Below, piece by piece: positions 18,927 through 30,800 of a stretch of DNA of 64,000 bases (position 1 is the first letter of the stretch; every line of letters begins with the position of its first letter). Source of the stretch: Leishmania donovani (Eukaryota > Euglenozoa > Kinetoplastea > Trypanosomatida > Trypanosomatidae). The stretch lies in NCBI RefSeq assembly GCF_000227135.1, contig NC_018237.1:124001-188000 (forward strand). The letters run 5' to 3'. Under the pieces are notes generated by a model. It saw nothing but the letters and a program-made list of their open reading frames with translations, made no database searches and had not been told where the DNA came from. The position numbers and the translations under genes are program-made.

Positions 18927-21164
18927 ATGGCTGAATTCCACGGGAGCGCCGGCCGCGAGAAAGACGGCGGTGACGGCGCAGCGGAGGTGGGCTCACTCTG
19001 CTCGGGCGTGCCTGGGCCGATGGTTTCTGGCGAGCAGAAACCGCCGATCACGCAGGGCAGCCACCGCACCAAGGCTGACGGGGCGATCGTTCATCCGCAG
19101 GCAGAATCGCTGTTCGCCGCGTGCCCGTGGGTGCGTCTGGTTCCCGTGATTGGCGACGCCTTGGAGGGCTACGGGCCCAGGCTGATTGCCTCGGTATGCC
19201 TCGCCTACTTCCTCTGTAAAGGAGTGGCTGACCAGATGATCGGCTTCTCGCGCCAGCCAATGCTCATGAGGCGCTACGGCCTCGACGCCACGCGGTATCA
19301 ACGCCTCGCTGCCGTCTGGGGAGCAGGATGGTCTGTGAAGGCCTTCATCGCCGCCCTTACGGACACGTTTGCGTTCATGGGGTACACGAAGCGGTGGTAC
19401 ATGCTACTCTCGTGCGTTATGGGTGCTGGTTTCAGCCTGGGCTATGCACTGCTGCCTGCACAGCCGTCGTCCGGCGCCCCTGCCGCCGTCTTCATCTTCC
19501 TGACCACCCTTGGCAAGTCGAGCGTGGACATACTGTCGGAGGGCCACTACAGCCGCCTAATGCGCCGTAACCCACGTCCTGGACCAGCGCTTGTGAGCTG
19601 CGTTTGGTTGTCCATCTTTACGGGCGCCCTGATCGCGTCCGTGATGCAGGGCCCGCTGTCGGAGAGTGGCAAGGTGCACGTGGGCGTGATGATCTCGGCT
19701 GCCCTGCAGTTTGTGGCGGGCATCCTCTTTGTGTTCAACTGGTATGGCGAAAAGACAAACCGGGCGGAGCGGCTGCAGGACCTCCGTGACGCCAAGGCTG
19801 CGCTTGCGAAGGCCTGTGCGAAGACCCGGTTGAACTCGCCCTCCTTGGACGTCAAGGCAGCCGCCCTTGGCGAGGACCTCCACCTGGAGGGGCAGAATTC
19901 ATCACCGCCTCCCCAGACTCTGGGAAAGCACACGCATCAGCTCCAACGAAGCTTCTTGGCTCTCGACGATGATATGCTCGACCTCTCGACCTGCGATGGT
20001 GTCAAAGGCACTCACGAGCAGCAGCGTGTTTCCGCACTCAGGAGCGACGTGGTGGCGGCAGAGGAGAGCGATAATGACGAGACAGTGGGGGAGGACTTGC
20101 GCATCCCCTCATGTCTGTTTGGTGTCTTCGAGATCAACACTGAGGTGGTGCAGTACAACTGGCGCGCCGTACTCTACAGCACCGTAATGACTTGCAGCGT
20201 GGTGACACTGGTGTGCGTGACGATCCTCGGTACAGCGTGGGAGCTGATGTATATGAGCATCGCTATCTCCATTGTGTGCTGCGCCTTCGCCTTTTTCGCT
20301 CTTCCGCCGGTCATCGCCAAGGCACAGGTTTTCTTCTACCTGAACTCGTTGCTGTACCTGCAACTGCCTGGTGCACTGGACAGCTTCTACCTCGCGGACG
20401 CTTCCTGCGTTCCTGGCGGTCCGCACTTCTCGTACGTTTTCTACAATACCATCAGTGCCGTCATCTCGAACATCGGCGGCGTTGTCGGCATCGTCCTCTT
20501 CACCAACATCTTCTCAAAGATGAGCTACCAGGTCACCATGTGCATCACCGTCTCCCTCATGGCGGTGGCCAGCATCTTCGACATCATCATGGTGGAGCGC
20601 TGGAATGTCTACATGGGCATCCCTGACCACGCCATGTATCTGTGCGGTGATGCAATCATCTACAATATTTGCAGCATGCTTAGCACCATGCCGTGCACAA
20701 TCTTGATGTCGCGCCTGTGCCCTCGTGGCTCGGAGAGCATGGTATACGCACTGATGTCTGGCTTATCCAACTTTGGCCAGACCGTGTCCACGGCTGTCGG
20801 CTCGTTGCTGATGGAGACGCGCTGGCCATTGGATACAAACTCGGTTCCGTGCGATTTTAGCAACGTGCGCTGGCTCGTGGTCACGGGGCATCTGTGCTGC
20901 CCGCTGCTCATTGTGCCGCTGTCGTTCCTTCTGCTGCCCCGCTCCCGCATCTGCGACGACATCGACGTGAATGGCCATGCAATTCACGCGCCGCTGAGGG
21001 CGGAGCTCGTGAGGGTGGGGCTGTCGGAGCAGCGCATCTCAACTGACAAGGACTGCTTCAACAGCAACGCCAATGCACCGGATGCTCACCTGACGGACGC
21101 TCGGGCCTCAGATCCCCATCAGCTTACCGATGTCAATGGTGCTGTACGGAGGGTCGTGAAATGA
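18927..21164 (+). CDS. Folate/biopterin transporter family, FBT-A (5' edge of array)
   Basis: 745 aa from the ATG at 18927 (MAEFHGSAG); the frame continues upstream only through UTR-like sequence. Member of the folate-biopterin transporter (FBT/BT1) family of the major facilitator superfamily: plasma-membrane carriers with about 12-14 helices that take up folates, pterins or, for one characterised Leishmania member, S-adenosylmethionine. Visible are the N-terminal entry CPWVRLVPVIGDALEGYGP, helices in pairs, NVDILSEGHYSRLMR-type loop (here SSVDILSEGHYSRLMRRNP), a long charged loop at ~281-400, then CLFGVFEINTE and the second helix bundle with RLCPRGSESMVYALMSG. It is the most divergent copy. 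It shares with FBT-G SRQPMxMxRYG and LQLPGALDSFYLAxAxC, absent from B-F, and keeps few of the near-identical tracts of the inner copies. Substrate cannot be assigned. Confidence 0.92.
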   Translation: MAEFHGSAGREKDGGDGAAEVGSLCSGVPGPMVSGEQKPPITQGSHRTKADGAIVHPQAESLFAACPWVRLVPVIGDALEGYGPRLIASVCLAYFLCKGVADQMIGFSRQPMLMRRYGLDATRYQRLAAVWGAGWSVKAFIAALTDTFAFMGYTKRWYMLLSCVMGAGFSLGYALLPAQPSSGAPAAVFIFLTTLGKSSVDILSEGHYSRLMRRNPRPGPALVSCVWLSIFTGALIASVMQGPLSESGKVHVGVMISAALQFVAGILFVFNWYGEKTNRAERLQDLRDAKAALAKACAKTRLNSPSLDVKAAALGEDLHLEGQNSSPPPQTLGKHTHQLQRSFLALDDDMLDLSTCDGVKGTHEQQRVSALRSDVVAAEESDNDETVGEDLRIPSCLFGVFEINTEVVQYNWRAVLYSTVMTCSVVTLVCVTILGTAWELMYMSIAISIVCCAFAFFALPPVIAKAQVFFYLNSLLYLQLPGALDSFYLADASCVPGGPHFSYVFYNTISAVISNIGGVVGIVLFTNIFSKMSYQVTMCITVSLMAVASIFDIIMVERWNVYMGIPDHAMYLCGDAIIYNICSMLSTMPCTILMSRLCPRGSESMVYALMSGLSNFGQTVSTAVGSLLMETRWPLDTNSVPCDFSNVRWLVVTGHLCCPLLIVPLSFLLLPRSRICDDIDVNGHAIHAPLRAELVRVGLSEQRISTDKDCFNSNANAPDAHLTDARASDPHQLTDVNGAVRRVVK

Positions 21165-22640
21165 GCAGCGCATTCCTCCTTCGAGCACGCGGACATGTAG
21201 AGGGGGAGGGAGCGGCGACACGCGCCAATGCAACCAGGAAGAGCAGGCGCGCTGCTCTTCTCTGTTTTCTTTTTCTTGCGTGTGTGCTCCTCGCATATTC
21301 CTCTTCGTCTGCGGCCTCCGTGCCAACATACCGCTTTCATGTAGGCGTCGCTTTCCCCTTTCCCTTTTCCCTTTTCCTTGCCCTTTGGTTCGTTGCACGT
21401 GATGCCTATCGCCTTTGCTAACTGCCGTTCACAGGGACGTTTGAAGACGCACAAGCTCTCTGCCTCTCTTGCCGTGCTTCCCTTTTCCTGCGGCGCTCCT
21501 CCGCTGGTGCCGCTGCTCTGCGTGATATCGCGCCCTTCGTTTTTTTTTTTTCGTTTCTTTCGTCTTCTTCTTTTGTTCTGGACGAGGCGGTGAAGAGAGC
21601 AGGAAAAGGGAAGCGCGGCAGTGGCTGCAGAGGGCCCCTACAAAAGGGAGGAAGGGTGCGAGAGAAGTAGTGTACATGTGCGTGCGCGCGCGCGTGTGTG
21701 TGTGTGTGCGCGCGCCGGTGCATCGAAAGGAGAGAGGGCTCGCTCACCTTCTTCTCGCTTTTTTCCTTGATGTGCGACGGATGAACAAGGAGAACAAAAT
21801 AAAGAAGCCGCGCAAGCGCCTGTATGCCCCCCGCCGGCACAGCCCCTATCCCCCACCCTCACACTCTCTTTCTCTCTTGCCCTTGCACCTGGCGATATCC
21901 CCACCGCGATCACTACGGCTCCGCCACACCCGCTCCCACCCCAACTTCTCTCTCTTCTTGAACACTTTTTTTTTCGTTAACCACTTCCTCTTCTGCGTGC
22001 CTTGGCATGCTTTTCTTCCCCACCTGCCCTCTCCTATCTCCAACTACCTCCCTTCTTCTCCCGTCCCCTCCCTCACCCCCTCTTTCACGCTCCTTGTCGC
22101 CCATTTCTCCGCTTTCTCTGTCGTCTGTTCCGTGTTTTGAGTACGTGTGGAGGGTGTTGCATATGCCCCTCCACCCTCTCTCTCCCTTCTACGCTGTGTG
22201 CCTTCTCGGAGTCTCTCTTTCTTTATATGTCTGTGTGTGTGTGCGTGTGCGCGTGCCGTTGTCCTGAGTATTCGAAAGCGTTGTCTTCGAGACTTTGCAT
22301 GTCTGCAGGTCGGTGTGCCGTTCTTCACGTGCTGGTCCGCTCGCGAGGGTTTGTCACGAGCGTGGCACACTTGCGCAACAAACACCCTTCCTGCTGGCAC
22401 AAAGACCGTCGTTGTCACGACTACGCCTCCCTCCCCCCCCCCCCACACACAACAAAAAATCGAATGTGCGCCGTTCATGACATGCCCGCGGCGATCACCG
22501 CGGCCCCTTCTTCAGCACACGCCCACAGGCCGGCGCCAGCCTTGTCTTCATTTTTTTTTCTTTGTTCATTGCCCCAGTGTCTTGTGTGCAGGTGCGTGTC
22601 TGCCCGCGAGCCCCTTCCGCTTGCCAACCCCCCCCCCTTC

Positions 22641-23276
22641 NNNNNNNNNNNNNNNNNNNNNNNNNNNNNNNNNNNNNNNNNNNNNNNNNNNNNNNNNNNN
22701 NNNNNNNNNNNNNNNNNNNNNNNNNNNNNNNNNNNNNNNNNNNNNNNNNNNNNNNNNNNNNNNNNNNNNNNNNNNNNNNNNNNNNNNNNNNNNNNNNNNN
22801 NNNNNNNNNNNNNNNNNNNNNNNNNNNNNNNNNNNNNNNNNNNNNNNNNNNNNNNNNNNNNNNNNNNNNNNNNNNNNNNNNNNNNNNNNNNNNNNNNNNN
22901 NNNNNNNNNNNNNNNNNNNNNNNNNNNNNNNNNNNNNNNNNNNNNNNNNNNNNNNNNNNNNNNNNNNNNNNNNNNNNNNNNNNNNNNNNNNNNNNNNNNN
23001 NNNNNNNNNNNNNNNNNNNNNNNNNNNNNNNNNNNNNNNNNNNNNNNNNNNNNNNNNNNNNNNNNNNNNNNNNNNNNNNNNNNNNNNNNNNNNNNNNNNN
23101 NNNNNNNNNNNNNNNNNNNNNNNNNNNNNNNNNNNNNNNNNNNNNNNNNNNNNNNNNNNNNNNNNNNNNNNNNNNNNNNNNNNNNNNNNNNNNNNNNNNN
23201 NNNNNNNNNNNNNNNNNNNNNNNNNNNNNNNNNNNNNNNNNNNNNNNNNNNNNNNNNNNNNNNNNNNNNNNNNNNN
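22641..23276. other. Assembly gap, 636 N
   Basis: Run of N preceded by a C homopolymer. The flanks are not duplicated, so the size may be a real estimate. Confidence 0.98.
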
Positions 23277-24614
23277 AGGGTGTGCAAGGTCTCAGAGGGC
23301 CCTGACCTGTAGCTGGCCATGATCCTCCTTGAGCTCATGCGACATGCATCGAGAGACCACCACCCTCTGCTATCCCGCACGACAGACGCCACGGCTTGCT
23401 GCCCTCGAATGAAACCCTGGACGCTGCCCGCTGGAATCAAGGTATGCAGTCCACCCAAGCCCGTCTGGCGCGGGCCGTTCAGCACGTATCCGAGGAAGGG
23501 ACGAGGAAAGGGCGGAAAGAGCCCATTGGACGCATGGCCCCGATGCCACGGCTGGACGCTTCGTCCCAAGCGATGAGGCGTTCGTCGTACTCCTGCAAAG
23601 TTGGGAGGGCTGCGGCCGCGCATGCGCGAATCTGTGGACGGGTCCGGGATAGGACCCACATGAAGCAGCCTAGATGAAACGAAAAGCTTTTCGAACGCTC
23701 GCGTGTCTGTGACGTCTGTGAGGAGTCGTCATGCGATGGTGCCGCTCTCTCCTCTCTTGTGGCATTTTGCTGGGTGGGCCCGCGGTGCGCCGGCTCTTTA
23801 CGTGCGTTCAACTCTCCATCGTGCTCCTCTCGCTTTTCTTTTGTCTGCCCGGCCCACGCACAGGGGTCCACACAGGCAGAGCGGCGCGGCGTGTTTGCCT
23901 ACGGCTGCCATCGCGTGGACGCGACGGGTGCCTCTGACAGGGCCGCGAGTGGGGGGAGAGTAGGGCAGAGTTGGGCCTCGTGCTCTATGGCGGCAAAAAA
24001 AAAAAGAAAGAAAAGGGGAATACCCGTCAGAAAGGAAGAGCAGCCGTTTCCAGTGTTTTGTTTCACGTGGAGAGCGTCACGCAAGGCGCATGCGTATTGC
24101 AGATTCGCGTATGTACTCGAAGTGGAAAAGGGAATGATTTGCCATGCGGTCGTATGTGTCTGAGCTCGTTGTCGCCTTTTCGTTTTTTATTTACTGCTGT
24201 TGCCCGTATTTTGTGATTCGGTGTGAGCATTGCACAGGTGGCGGGAGGGATGGAAGCCGGAGAAGTTTGATGGTTGCGTGTTGTTGTTTTCGGTGTGTAC
24301 ACGCGCCGAACTCGCTGGGTGTCCCTACCCTTCCACGCGCTGCATTGGCTCTCCGTGCCGCTTCCGACACCCCTCTTTCCTTTGTCCGTCCATCTCCCAC
24401 TCCAGCGTTGCGCGCCCGCGGACGCGGTCATGCGCGGGCAAAAACATGCACGCGCAAGCAGCTTCTCGTACGCTGATGGGTGGCTACATGCCCTTCCCAC
24501 ACCCGTCCTTGGCCTTGTATGTTTTGGCTGCTGTGACAGGTGGCGGTGGGGTTTGATGTATTTGCCCCCCCCGTGGTTCGCGTAGCAGCCGTCCTCACGC
24601 GAAGTGCACATACG

Positions 24615-24644
24615 ATATATATATATATATATGTGTGTGTGTGT
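24615..24644 (+). repeat. TA/TG composite microsatellite
   Basis: An (AT)n run passes directly into (GT)n. The same composite type recurs at 2557, 43686, 52201, 52629 and 61896. Confidence 0.95.
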
Positions 24645-25725
24645 ATACGCGCGTGCGTGCGAGGGGTGCGCATGCGCGCCTTCTCGTTCCGTCTCTTGTG
24701 AGGGCTTGTCTGCCTGTCGCCGTCTTTGGCGGTTGCCCGTTGCGATTTCAGCGCAACGGACAACAAAAAGCAAAGGGAATACTTGCCATGGCACACATGC
24801 CATGCTGTGCACATGCCCACATACAGAGACAACCCACTCGCAACGACGTGCAGCTAGCAAGCCCCGCGCCGACTGGTTTCACAGTGGATGGAACTGCGCT
24901 CGTGCTGAGTCCCCCGCTGGATATGTTACGAGCAAGGCTAGTGGTGTGCTTCGCTTCGTGGACAACGATCGGTGCCGTAGTAGTGCATGTTGGTGTGTGT
25001 GCACAAGCGTGCGTGTGTCTGGTGCTGCCCGGAAAGACGAAAGTAAAGCGCTAGCTCACAGCATCACCAGGCAAGAACCCACAGGTTTCAAGCAGCTGCT
25101 CCACCCCGCTCCACCTTCACCCCGTTCTCTGGTGGGGGAACGTTCGGCGTGAGGGCGACAGAGACCACGAGGGTAGCTGAAACTTTCTGTGTTACTTTCC
25201 ACACACACACACACACACATACACACGCTGCAGGCTAGTGTCGCACATCGCATGTGTTCGGTGGGCGGCCTACGCGCACTACGGCGTCTGCTTGCCCCGC
25301 TCCACAGCCCCTTTCCATTGGTGTCGTCTTCTTCCTCTTCTCCGTTTCGGCACCACACGCACGCACACGCGCACGTGCCCGCTGCCCTCTACGGGCTACT
25401 GATGCATAATACATCATCATCAGCAACAACAAAATACTGGCACACGCACGCCCCTGTGAACAGGACGCTTTACGTGACTCCCGTATTACCTGGCCGGCTC
25501 TCTGTCGCTCTCTGTCTACCCCCTTCCGTTCCTCTCACAGCCCATTCGATCCTTTACGGCCACCCTTGCGGCCCTCGTCCTTCCACGGCTCCGTTTTCTG
25601 TTCTGGTTGTGGTGGCCTTCGTCGTTGCTCTGCGGCTCTCTCTTCTCTCCCTCCCGCCTCCGCCCTGTTCTGGACCCCCGCCCCTTCGTTTCTGCTATTC
25701 TTTTCTGTTTCCAAAGAAGCCCAGA

Positions 25726-27801
25726 ATGGCGAAGGGTCAGTGTGAGGGCCAAGCCTCTCCCGAGGAGATGAGCGCCGACCCCTACAGAAATGATGCGGCC
25801 GTGAAACCGAAAAGGTTTGTGCACCCCGAGGCAGCTGCCTTGTTCTCTAAGTGGCCGTGGGTGCGACGGGTGCCGATGTTTGGCGAGGCTGTCGAGGGCT
25901 ACGGGCTCAAGGTCATCGTCGCTCTTGGTGCTACCAACCTGCTCTGCAGAGGCGTCGCGGATCGTATCCTGACGGGTCAGACGTACGCCATGATGATTGA
26001 TCGCTACGGCATCGACGTGGCCCGCTACCAGCGCCTTTCCACCATCGCTACGATGGGGTGGTCCATCAAGGCCTTCACAGCGATGCTCTGCGACGGCTTC
26101 GCCTTCCTCGGCTACACGAAGCGCTGGTACATGTTCATCTCCTGCGTCGGCGGTGGCGCGTTCGCGCTGATCTACGGCCTCCTTCCGGCGAAGGAGGCGT
26201 CGGCTGATGTGGCAGCCGCCTTCATCTTCCTGTCGACGTGGGGCAAGGCCAACGTGGATATCCTGTCGGAGGGCCATTACAGTCGACTGATGCGCCAGAA
26301 CCCGAAGCCTGGCCCGTCCATGGTGAGCTGGGTCTGGTTCTGGATCATGGTAGGGGCCATCATCGCGACTGTGATGAACGGCCCGCTCGCGGATGCCGGG
26401 AAGCCGCAGATCAGCATCTTCGTGTCTGCCGCGCTGCAGCTCATCACCTGCGTCTTCTTCCTGTTCAACTGGTACGGGGAGAAGAAGAACCGCGTGCTGC
26501 GTTCCGAGGACGCGCTGTTTATTCTGGAGGAGACGCGCAAGGAGCGTGACCGTTTTAGGCTCCCGGCGCACGATGAACCGGTCACCGGTGTGCCGCAGCA
26601 TGGTGGTGCGGCGAAGGGGAAGAGGAGCCCGCAGCGCTCGCACTCGGATGAGGATGTGGAGGCAGTGGCAGTCGAACAAGTCAACAGAGACGATGTGCAC
26701 GTCCCGCGCGAATTGGCGCAGCTACCTTACGAAGGCGATGATGACGCGGATGCCGACGCGGCAGCGGAGGTGTACTACGGCAAGCCGCCGGTGCCGTGCC
26801 TGTTCGGGCTGTTCGAAATGAACAGGGAAGTGATCACAGATAACTGGAAGATCTTCGTGTACAGCGTTGTCATGACCTGTGCTGTGATCGCGATGCTGTG
26901 TGCCAACATCCTGGCCGACACGCTGGGCCTCCTGATTGCGTGCGTCGTTGTGTCGACCATCTGCTGCTGCTCCTCATTCTGGGCCCTGCCGCTGGTGATT
27001 GCGAAGGCCAACGTCTTTGGCTACCTCCAGCAGGCGGTGTACATCAACATCGCGAGCCCCCTCATGACCTTCTACCTGAACTCATACAACTGTGAGGAGA
27101 ACTTCCCGAACTTTAGCTACAGTTTCTACAACACCGTCGCGGGTGTCATCGGCAACTTCGCAGGGCTAGCTGGCGTGTCCGCATTCAACTGCATATTCTC
27201 GAAGCGCAGCTACCGCCTCACCTTCTGCGTGACCACGTTCGCGCAGGTTCTGGGCGGAATGACGGATATTGTGATTGTGAAGCGCTGGAACCTGTACATC
27301 GGCATCCCTGACCATGCCATGTACATCTGGGGTGCGGCTGTAGTGAGCGAGGTGTGCTACATGCTTGGCTATATGCCGATGGTTGTGCTGCTGTCTCGCC
27401 TGTGCCCTCGTGGCTCGGAGAGTGTCGTGTATGCGCTGATGGCGGGCTTCGCGAGCCTGGGACGCTCGACTTCCGCGTCTCTCGGCGCGATCATCATGGA
27501 GTACGGCCTGCCTGTGTTCAAGACGCGGGACGATGGCTACCGTTGCGGCGTGGAGAATCTTGCATGGCTGCTGTTTGTGTGCAATGTGTGTGCGCCTCCG
27601 CTCGTGCTACCGCTGACTCTGCTGCTGCCGAAGGCGCGCATCTGCGACGATATCGACATTGACGGCAAGGCGTTGCGCAGGAAGGTAGACGCGGAGTTGA
27701 TGGCGGGCGAGGCAGGCGATTTGCCGTCGCTGCCCTCGTCGGCTGAGAACCCCCGTGCGACGAAGGCACAAGATGACGAGGCGACGCGAGAGAAGGTCTA
27801 G
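25726..27801 (+). CDS. Folate/biopterin transporter family, FBT-B
   Basis: 691 aa from the ATG at 25726 (MAKGQCEGQ). It is gap-free and the best complete reference for the inner copies. Order of parts: a hydrophilic N-terminus, FSKWPWVRRVPMFGEAVEGYG (~38-58), the first set of helices with GYTKRWYMFISCVGGGAF and NVDILSEGHYSRLMRQNPKPGP, the loop FNWYGEKKNRVLRSEDALF leading into a charged linker (~258-358, with KGKRSPQRSHSDED and an acidic DDDADADAAAE run), then CLFGLFEMNREVITDNWKIFVYS and the second set of helices ending at LPKARICDDIDIDGKALRRK. The linker differs from C-F after the SHSDED motif. Its 5' half is nearly identical to FBT-C. FBT proteins act at the plasma membrane; the substrate is not evident. 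Confidence 0.95.
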   Translation: MAKGQCEGQASPEEMSADPYRNDAAVKPKRFVHPEAAALFSKWPWVRRVPMFGEAVEGYGLKVIVALGATNLLCRGVADRILTGQTYAMMIDRYGIDVARYQRLSTIATMGWSIKAFTAMLCDGFAFLGYTKRWYMFISCVGGGAFALIYGLLPAKEASADVAAAFIFLSTWGKANVDILSEGHYSRLMRQNPKPGPSMVSWVWFWIMVGAIIATVMNGPLADAGKPQISIFVSAALQLITCVFFLFNWYGEKKNRVLRSEDALFILEETRKERDRFRLPAHDEPVTGVPQHGGAAKGKRSPQRSHSDEDVEAVAVEQVNRDDVHVPRELAQLPYEGDDDADADAAAEVYYGKPPVPCLFGLFEMNREVITDNWKIFVYSVVMTCAVIAMLCANILADTLGLLIACVVVSTICCCSSFWALPLVIAKANVFGYLQQAVYINIASPLMTFYLNSYNCEENFPNFSYSFYNTVAGVIGNFAGLAGVSAFNCIFSKRSYRLTFCVTTFAQVLGGMTDIVIVKRWNLYIGIPDHAMYIWGAAVVSEVCYMLGYMPMVVLLSRLCPRGSESVVYALMAGFASLGRSTSASLGAIIMEYGLPVFKTRDDGYRCGVENLAWLLFVCNVCAPPLVLPLTLLLPKARICDDIDIDGKALRRKVDAELMAGEAGDLPSLPSSAENPRATKAQDDEATREKV

Positions 27802-30800
27802 CGCGGATTGTGAAGGTATTGCAAAGGGCATCGTGGTGGCAGCCAGCAGCGCCTGAAATGAGCGCGCGTGTGCACTCGTATTGGTTCCGAGCTTCTTCAT
27901 CATGCCCGCTCCTCGTGACGCCGTCGAAAACGACCTCTGCATGTAAGCAGGCACACACACACACACAGGCACGCATGTGCGCAAGTCTAATCGGCTCGCG
28001 ACGTGGCGCGTGGCTCTCAGCTATCCGTATGCAGCCTGCGCGTAACGCGTGCGTTCTTTTCAGGCACCCTTTTGCCCATAGCCCCCTCCCCCGGTGAAGC
28101 GGTATAGCGGTGCTCCTTTTCGATGCCGCCTGACCTCGCCGTGCCCTCTCCCGGCGGCCCCACCTTCGGAGCTTGAAAGAAGACTTTTATTGCCACAGCC
28201 CGCTATTCCCGGCTCCAGCGCGCTCACCCCACCCACACGCATACACCTCAGCGCGCGGTATTCCAGGGCCCGTTTGGCTATGGCGTAGGGGAGGTCAGAG
28301 CGATGCATCGCTGCTGATGTCGGCGTCCAGGTCCTCTGTGGCGTTACATCAGAGGAGGAGGGCCTGTGACAGTGAGTACGCTTGTGCCATCTCTACAGTG
28401 GGGCAGAGTGTCCGCGCAACACGGAGATACCTCACCCGGCCCTCACACTGGCCACTGGTGTGGGGGGGGAGCCTGAGCCACCTCGAGGGGGAGGCGGCGG
28501 TGAGGCACCCTGAGAGGGCAGGGGCCCGTGCTCGCAGGTGACGGAGCTGGGGCATTAGCTGTGGCGCACGCGCGCCTGCGATTGCCGTCGCACCACGGGG
28601 GTGGGGCCGATGACAGGGGGAGGGAGGGGGCACAGAGCGGCGTTGGGGGTTTGTATTGGCGGGAAATGGAAACACGCTGAAAGGGCGGCCAAAGCAAAAG
28701 AAGGGGGTCGTTTGTTATTGTTGGTTTCGCTGGTGCCTTTACCAGGATGTTCCACCGCAAAAATCCCCACGCCTGCGCGCGAGTGGCCCTCGTCTCCTTT
28801 TCCACTCAACATCCTGCACGCGGTGTGTCTCACTGGCACGTGAAGGTGTTGCTCTGGGCTCATCGCCTCCGGCGTTAAATCTTCGTCCTCTTCACCTTTT
28901 GTGCGTGCGTGTGTGTGCGTGCACCTGTCGACGTTGCCGAGGTGAGGGCTACATCGTTTTTCTTTTTTCTGTTTTGTTGCCGTTGTTGTTGCTGCCGCGT
29001 GGCTTCCCTCTGTGTCTGTTTGTGTGCGTTAGCTCTTGCACTGCTCTGCTGGCTCGTGCTTTCGTCTTTCTTCTTCGCCCTCCTCTCCCTCGTCTCCCTC
29101 TCTTTTTCTACGGTACACCTCTTTCGTGATGATGGGTGCCCGTGAGCAAGCCTTTTGTCTGCGCCCCCCCCCTACATACACACACCCTCCCTCTCCCCGC
29201 TTCTGCCGATGTGGCGGTGGATCTTGGACGCTCCTTCGATTGGCTTTCTGGCCTCCCTCTCTGTCCATCTCTCCGAACCCACAGAGGCGACACCATCCCA
29301 TCCAAACAGTTCCCTTACCGCTTTCCCTCCTCTTCCTCCTCCCTTCTGTGTGTGTTTGTGTGTGTGTGTGTTCCTTTTTCTTTAGGGGGTCGGGCTTATC
29401 TTCTTTTTTTTATTTTTTTTTTGCTGTGCGAAGCGAACGAAGCAGACGGCGAGCATACGCGTCCGTGCGCGTACACTCATGAGCTTGTGTCGTTGAGGAC
29501 GACTTCTAACCACGTTGATCGCGTGAGGGTGGTGCTCTGCCGTAAACCTTCCGACCTCGATTACCGATACGATAAGCGAACGACGCATAGACACACTTCG
29601 CAAGCCGTTTTTTTTTTTTTTGACATGCGTGCGTGCGTCTATATGACTTTTGCCTTCTCTTGTCACAGTTGACGATGACATGCTACCGATGTTCTTTTTT
29701 TTTATAAGTTTTGCATACTCTTCCAAGTACCTCGCCGTCGTTGTGTGGGGAGCGCACCGGCAGTGCAGCGTGCCTGTTTACCCTCTCCTCGCCTCGCTCA
29801 CCCACCCCCTCTCACGTGTGCATGCCATGCAGTGGCGGAGGTTTCTCGCGTGGAAGCTCGAAGCTATTGTGCGCGTGTGTGTCGAGGTGCACGTGCTGCC
29901 AGGAATACCCTGGCATCACACACACACGCACACACAAATAGACACAGGCACCCACACAGCGAGGCATCGACACGTGCTTACGCGCTTGTTGTTTTTACGG
30001 CTGGTGAAGTTGCATGTTGTGCCTTTCTCTTCTGAGACATGTACTCAAATCTTCTATATGCCCCCCCCCCTCTTCCTCTTCCTCCCCTCTTCCCCTTCCC
30101 CTTTTTTCAGTGCTCTTCTCCGCATCTTTTCATTCCGTTGATCCTTTTGTTTTTTCATCTGCGTGTAAGCGCGAGCGTGTGTTGACACTTCCTCCTTCCC
30201 ACCCCCACCTCTCCCCGTGTGTGTGTGTGTGTGCCTCTGTGCGTAGAATCGGTTGTGCGTGTACCGTAATGCCGAAGACGTGGTCGAGATGGGTACGGCC
30301 TCCACTGATTGCACTGTTCTCTCTCCCCTTTTGCTTCCCTGCACACTGTGTGTGCGTGTGTGTGCGTGCTTTCTGTTTTCGCTCTTGTTTTTCTTTTTTT
30401 TCCTCGGAGGGGGTGGGTGGTGAAATGGGTAAGGCCTTGCGTGCCCTCACGTCTATGCATGATAGGTTGTTGTATGCGTGCGTGCGGTGGTGTGCACGCA
30501 TGCACACATATCATGCATATCGTTGCAGCCACTGCGCGCGTGATGCGATGCTGGCATCGATGCCTTTCGCTTGTTTCCTCTTCGTGTGTTGCCGATGCCC
30601 TTGTATGTGAAGTAAGGCACAAAGACACGTATACCCACGTCCTTCTTCCCCTCTCCTTCTATGAAATTGGGCTACGGTGCTCCTCACCACCCGGCCTCGC
30701 GCTCACGTTGACCCAGCTGCATGCGTGTCTGTTGTTCTTGCGTTGGCGCCTCTGACGGGCCCCCCCTCCCTCTCTCCATTCACCACCCCTCCAACTGGCA

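Larger units (their letters stand above)
21165..25725. other. 4.5-kb intergenic region between FBT-A and FBT-B
   Basis: Pyrimidine-rich stretches (21810-22110, 25520-25715), a GT/GC run near 21675-21712, a TA/TG microsatellite at 24615-24644, a 636-base gap, and CA repeats at 25200-25225. Bases 23277-23677 have a more balanced composition (see findings). The final CT-rich tract 25590-25712 is the likely trans-splicing region of FBT-B. No supported gene. Confidence 0.65.

Noticed and set aside
22002..23659. Several frames of 250-430 codons running through the 636-base gap
   Set aside because: They are open only because N has no stop codons; the flanks are CT-rich spacer.
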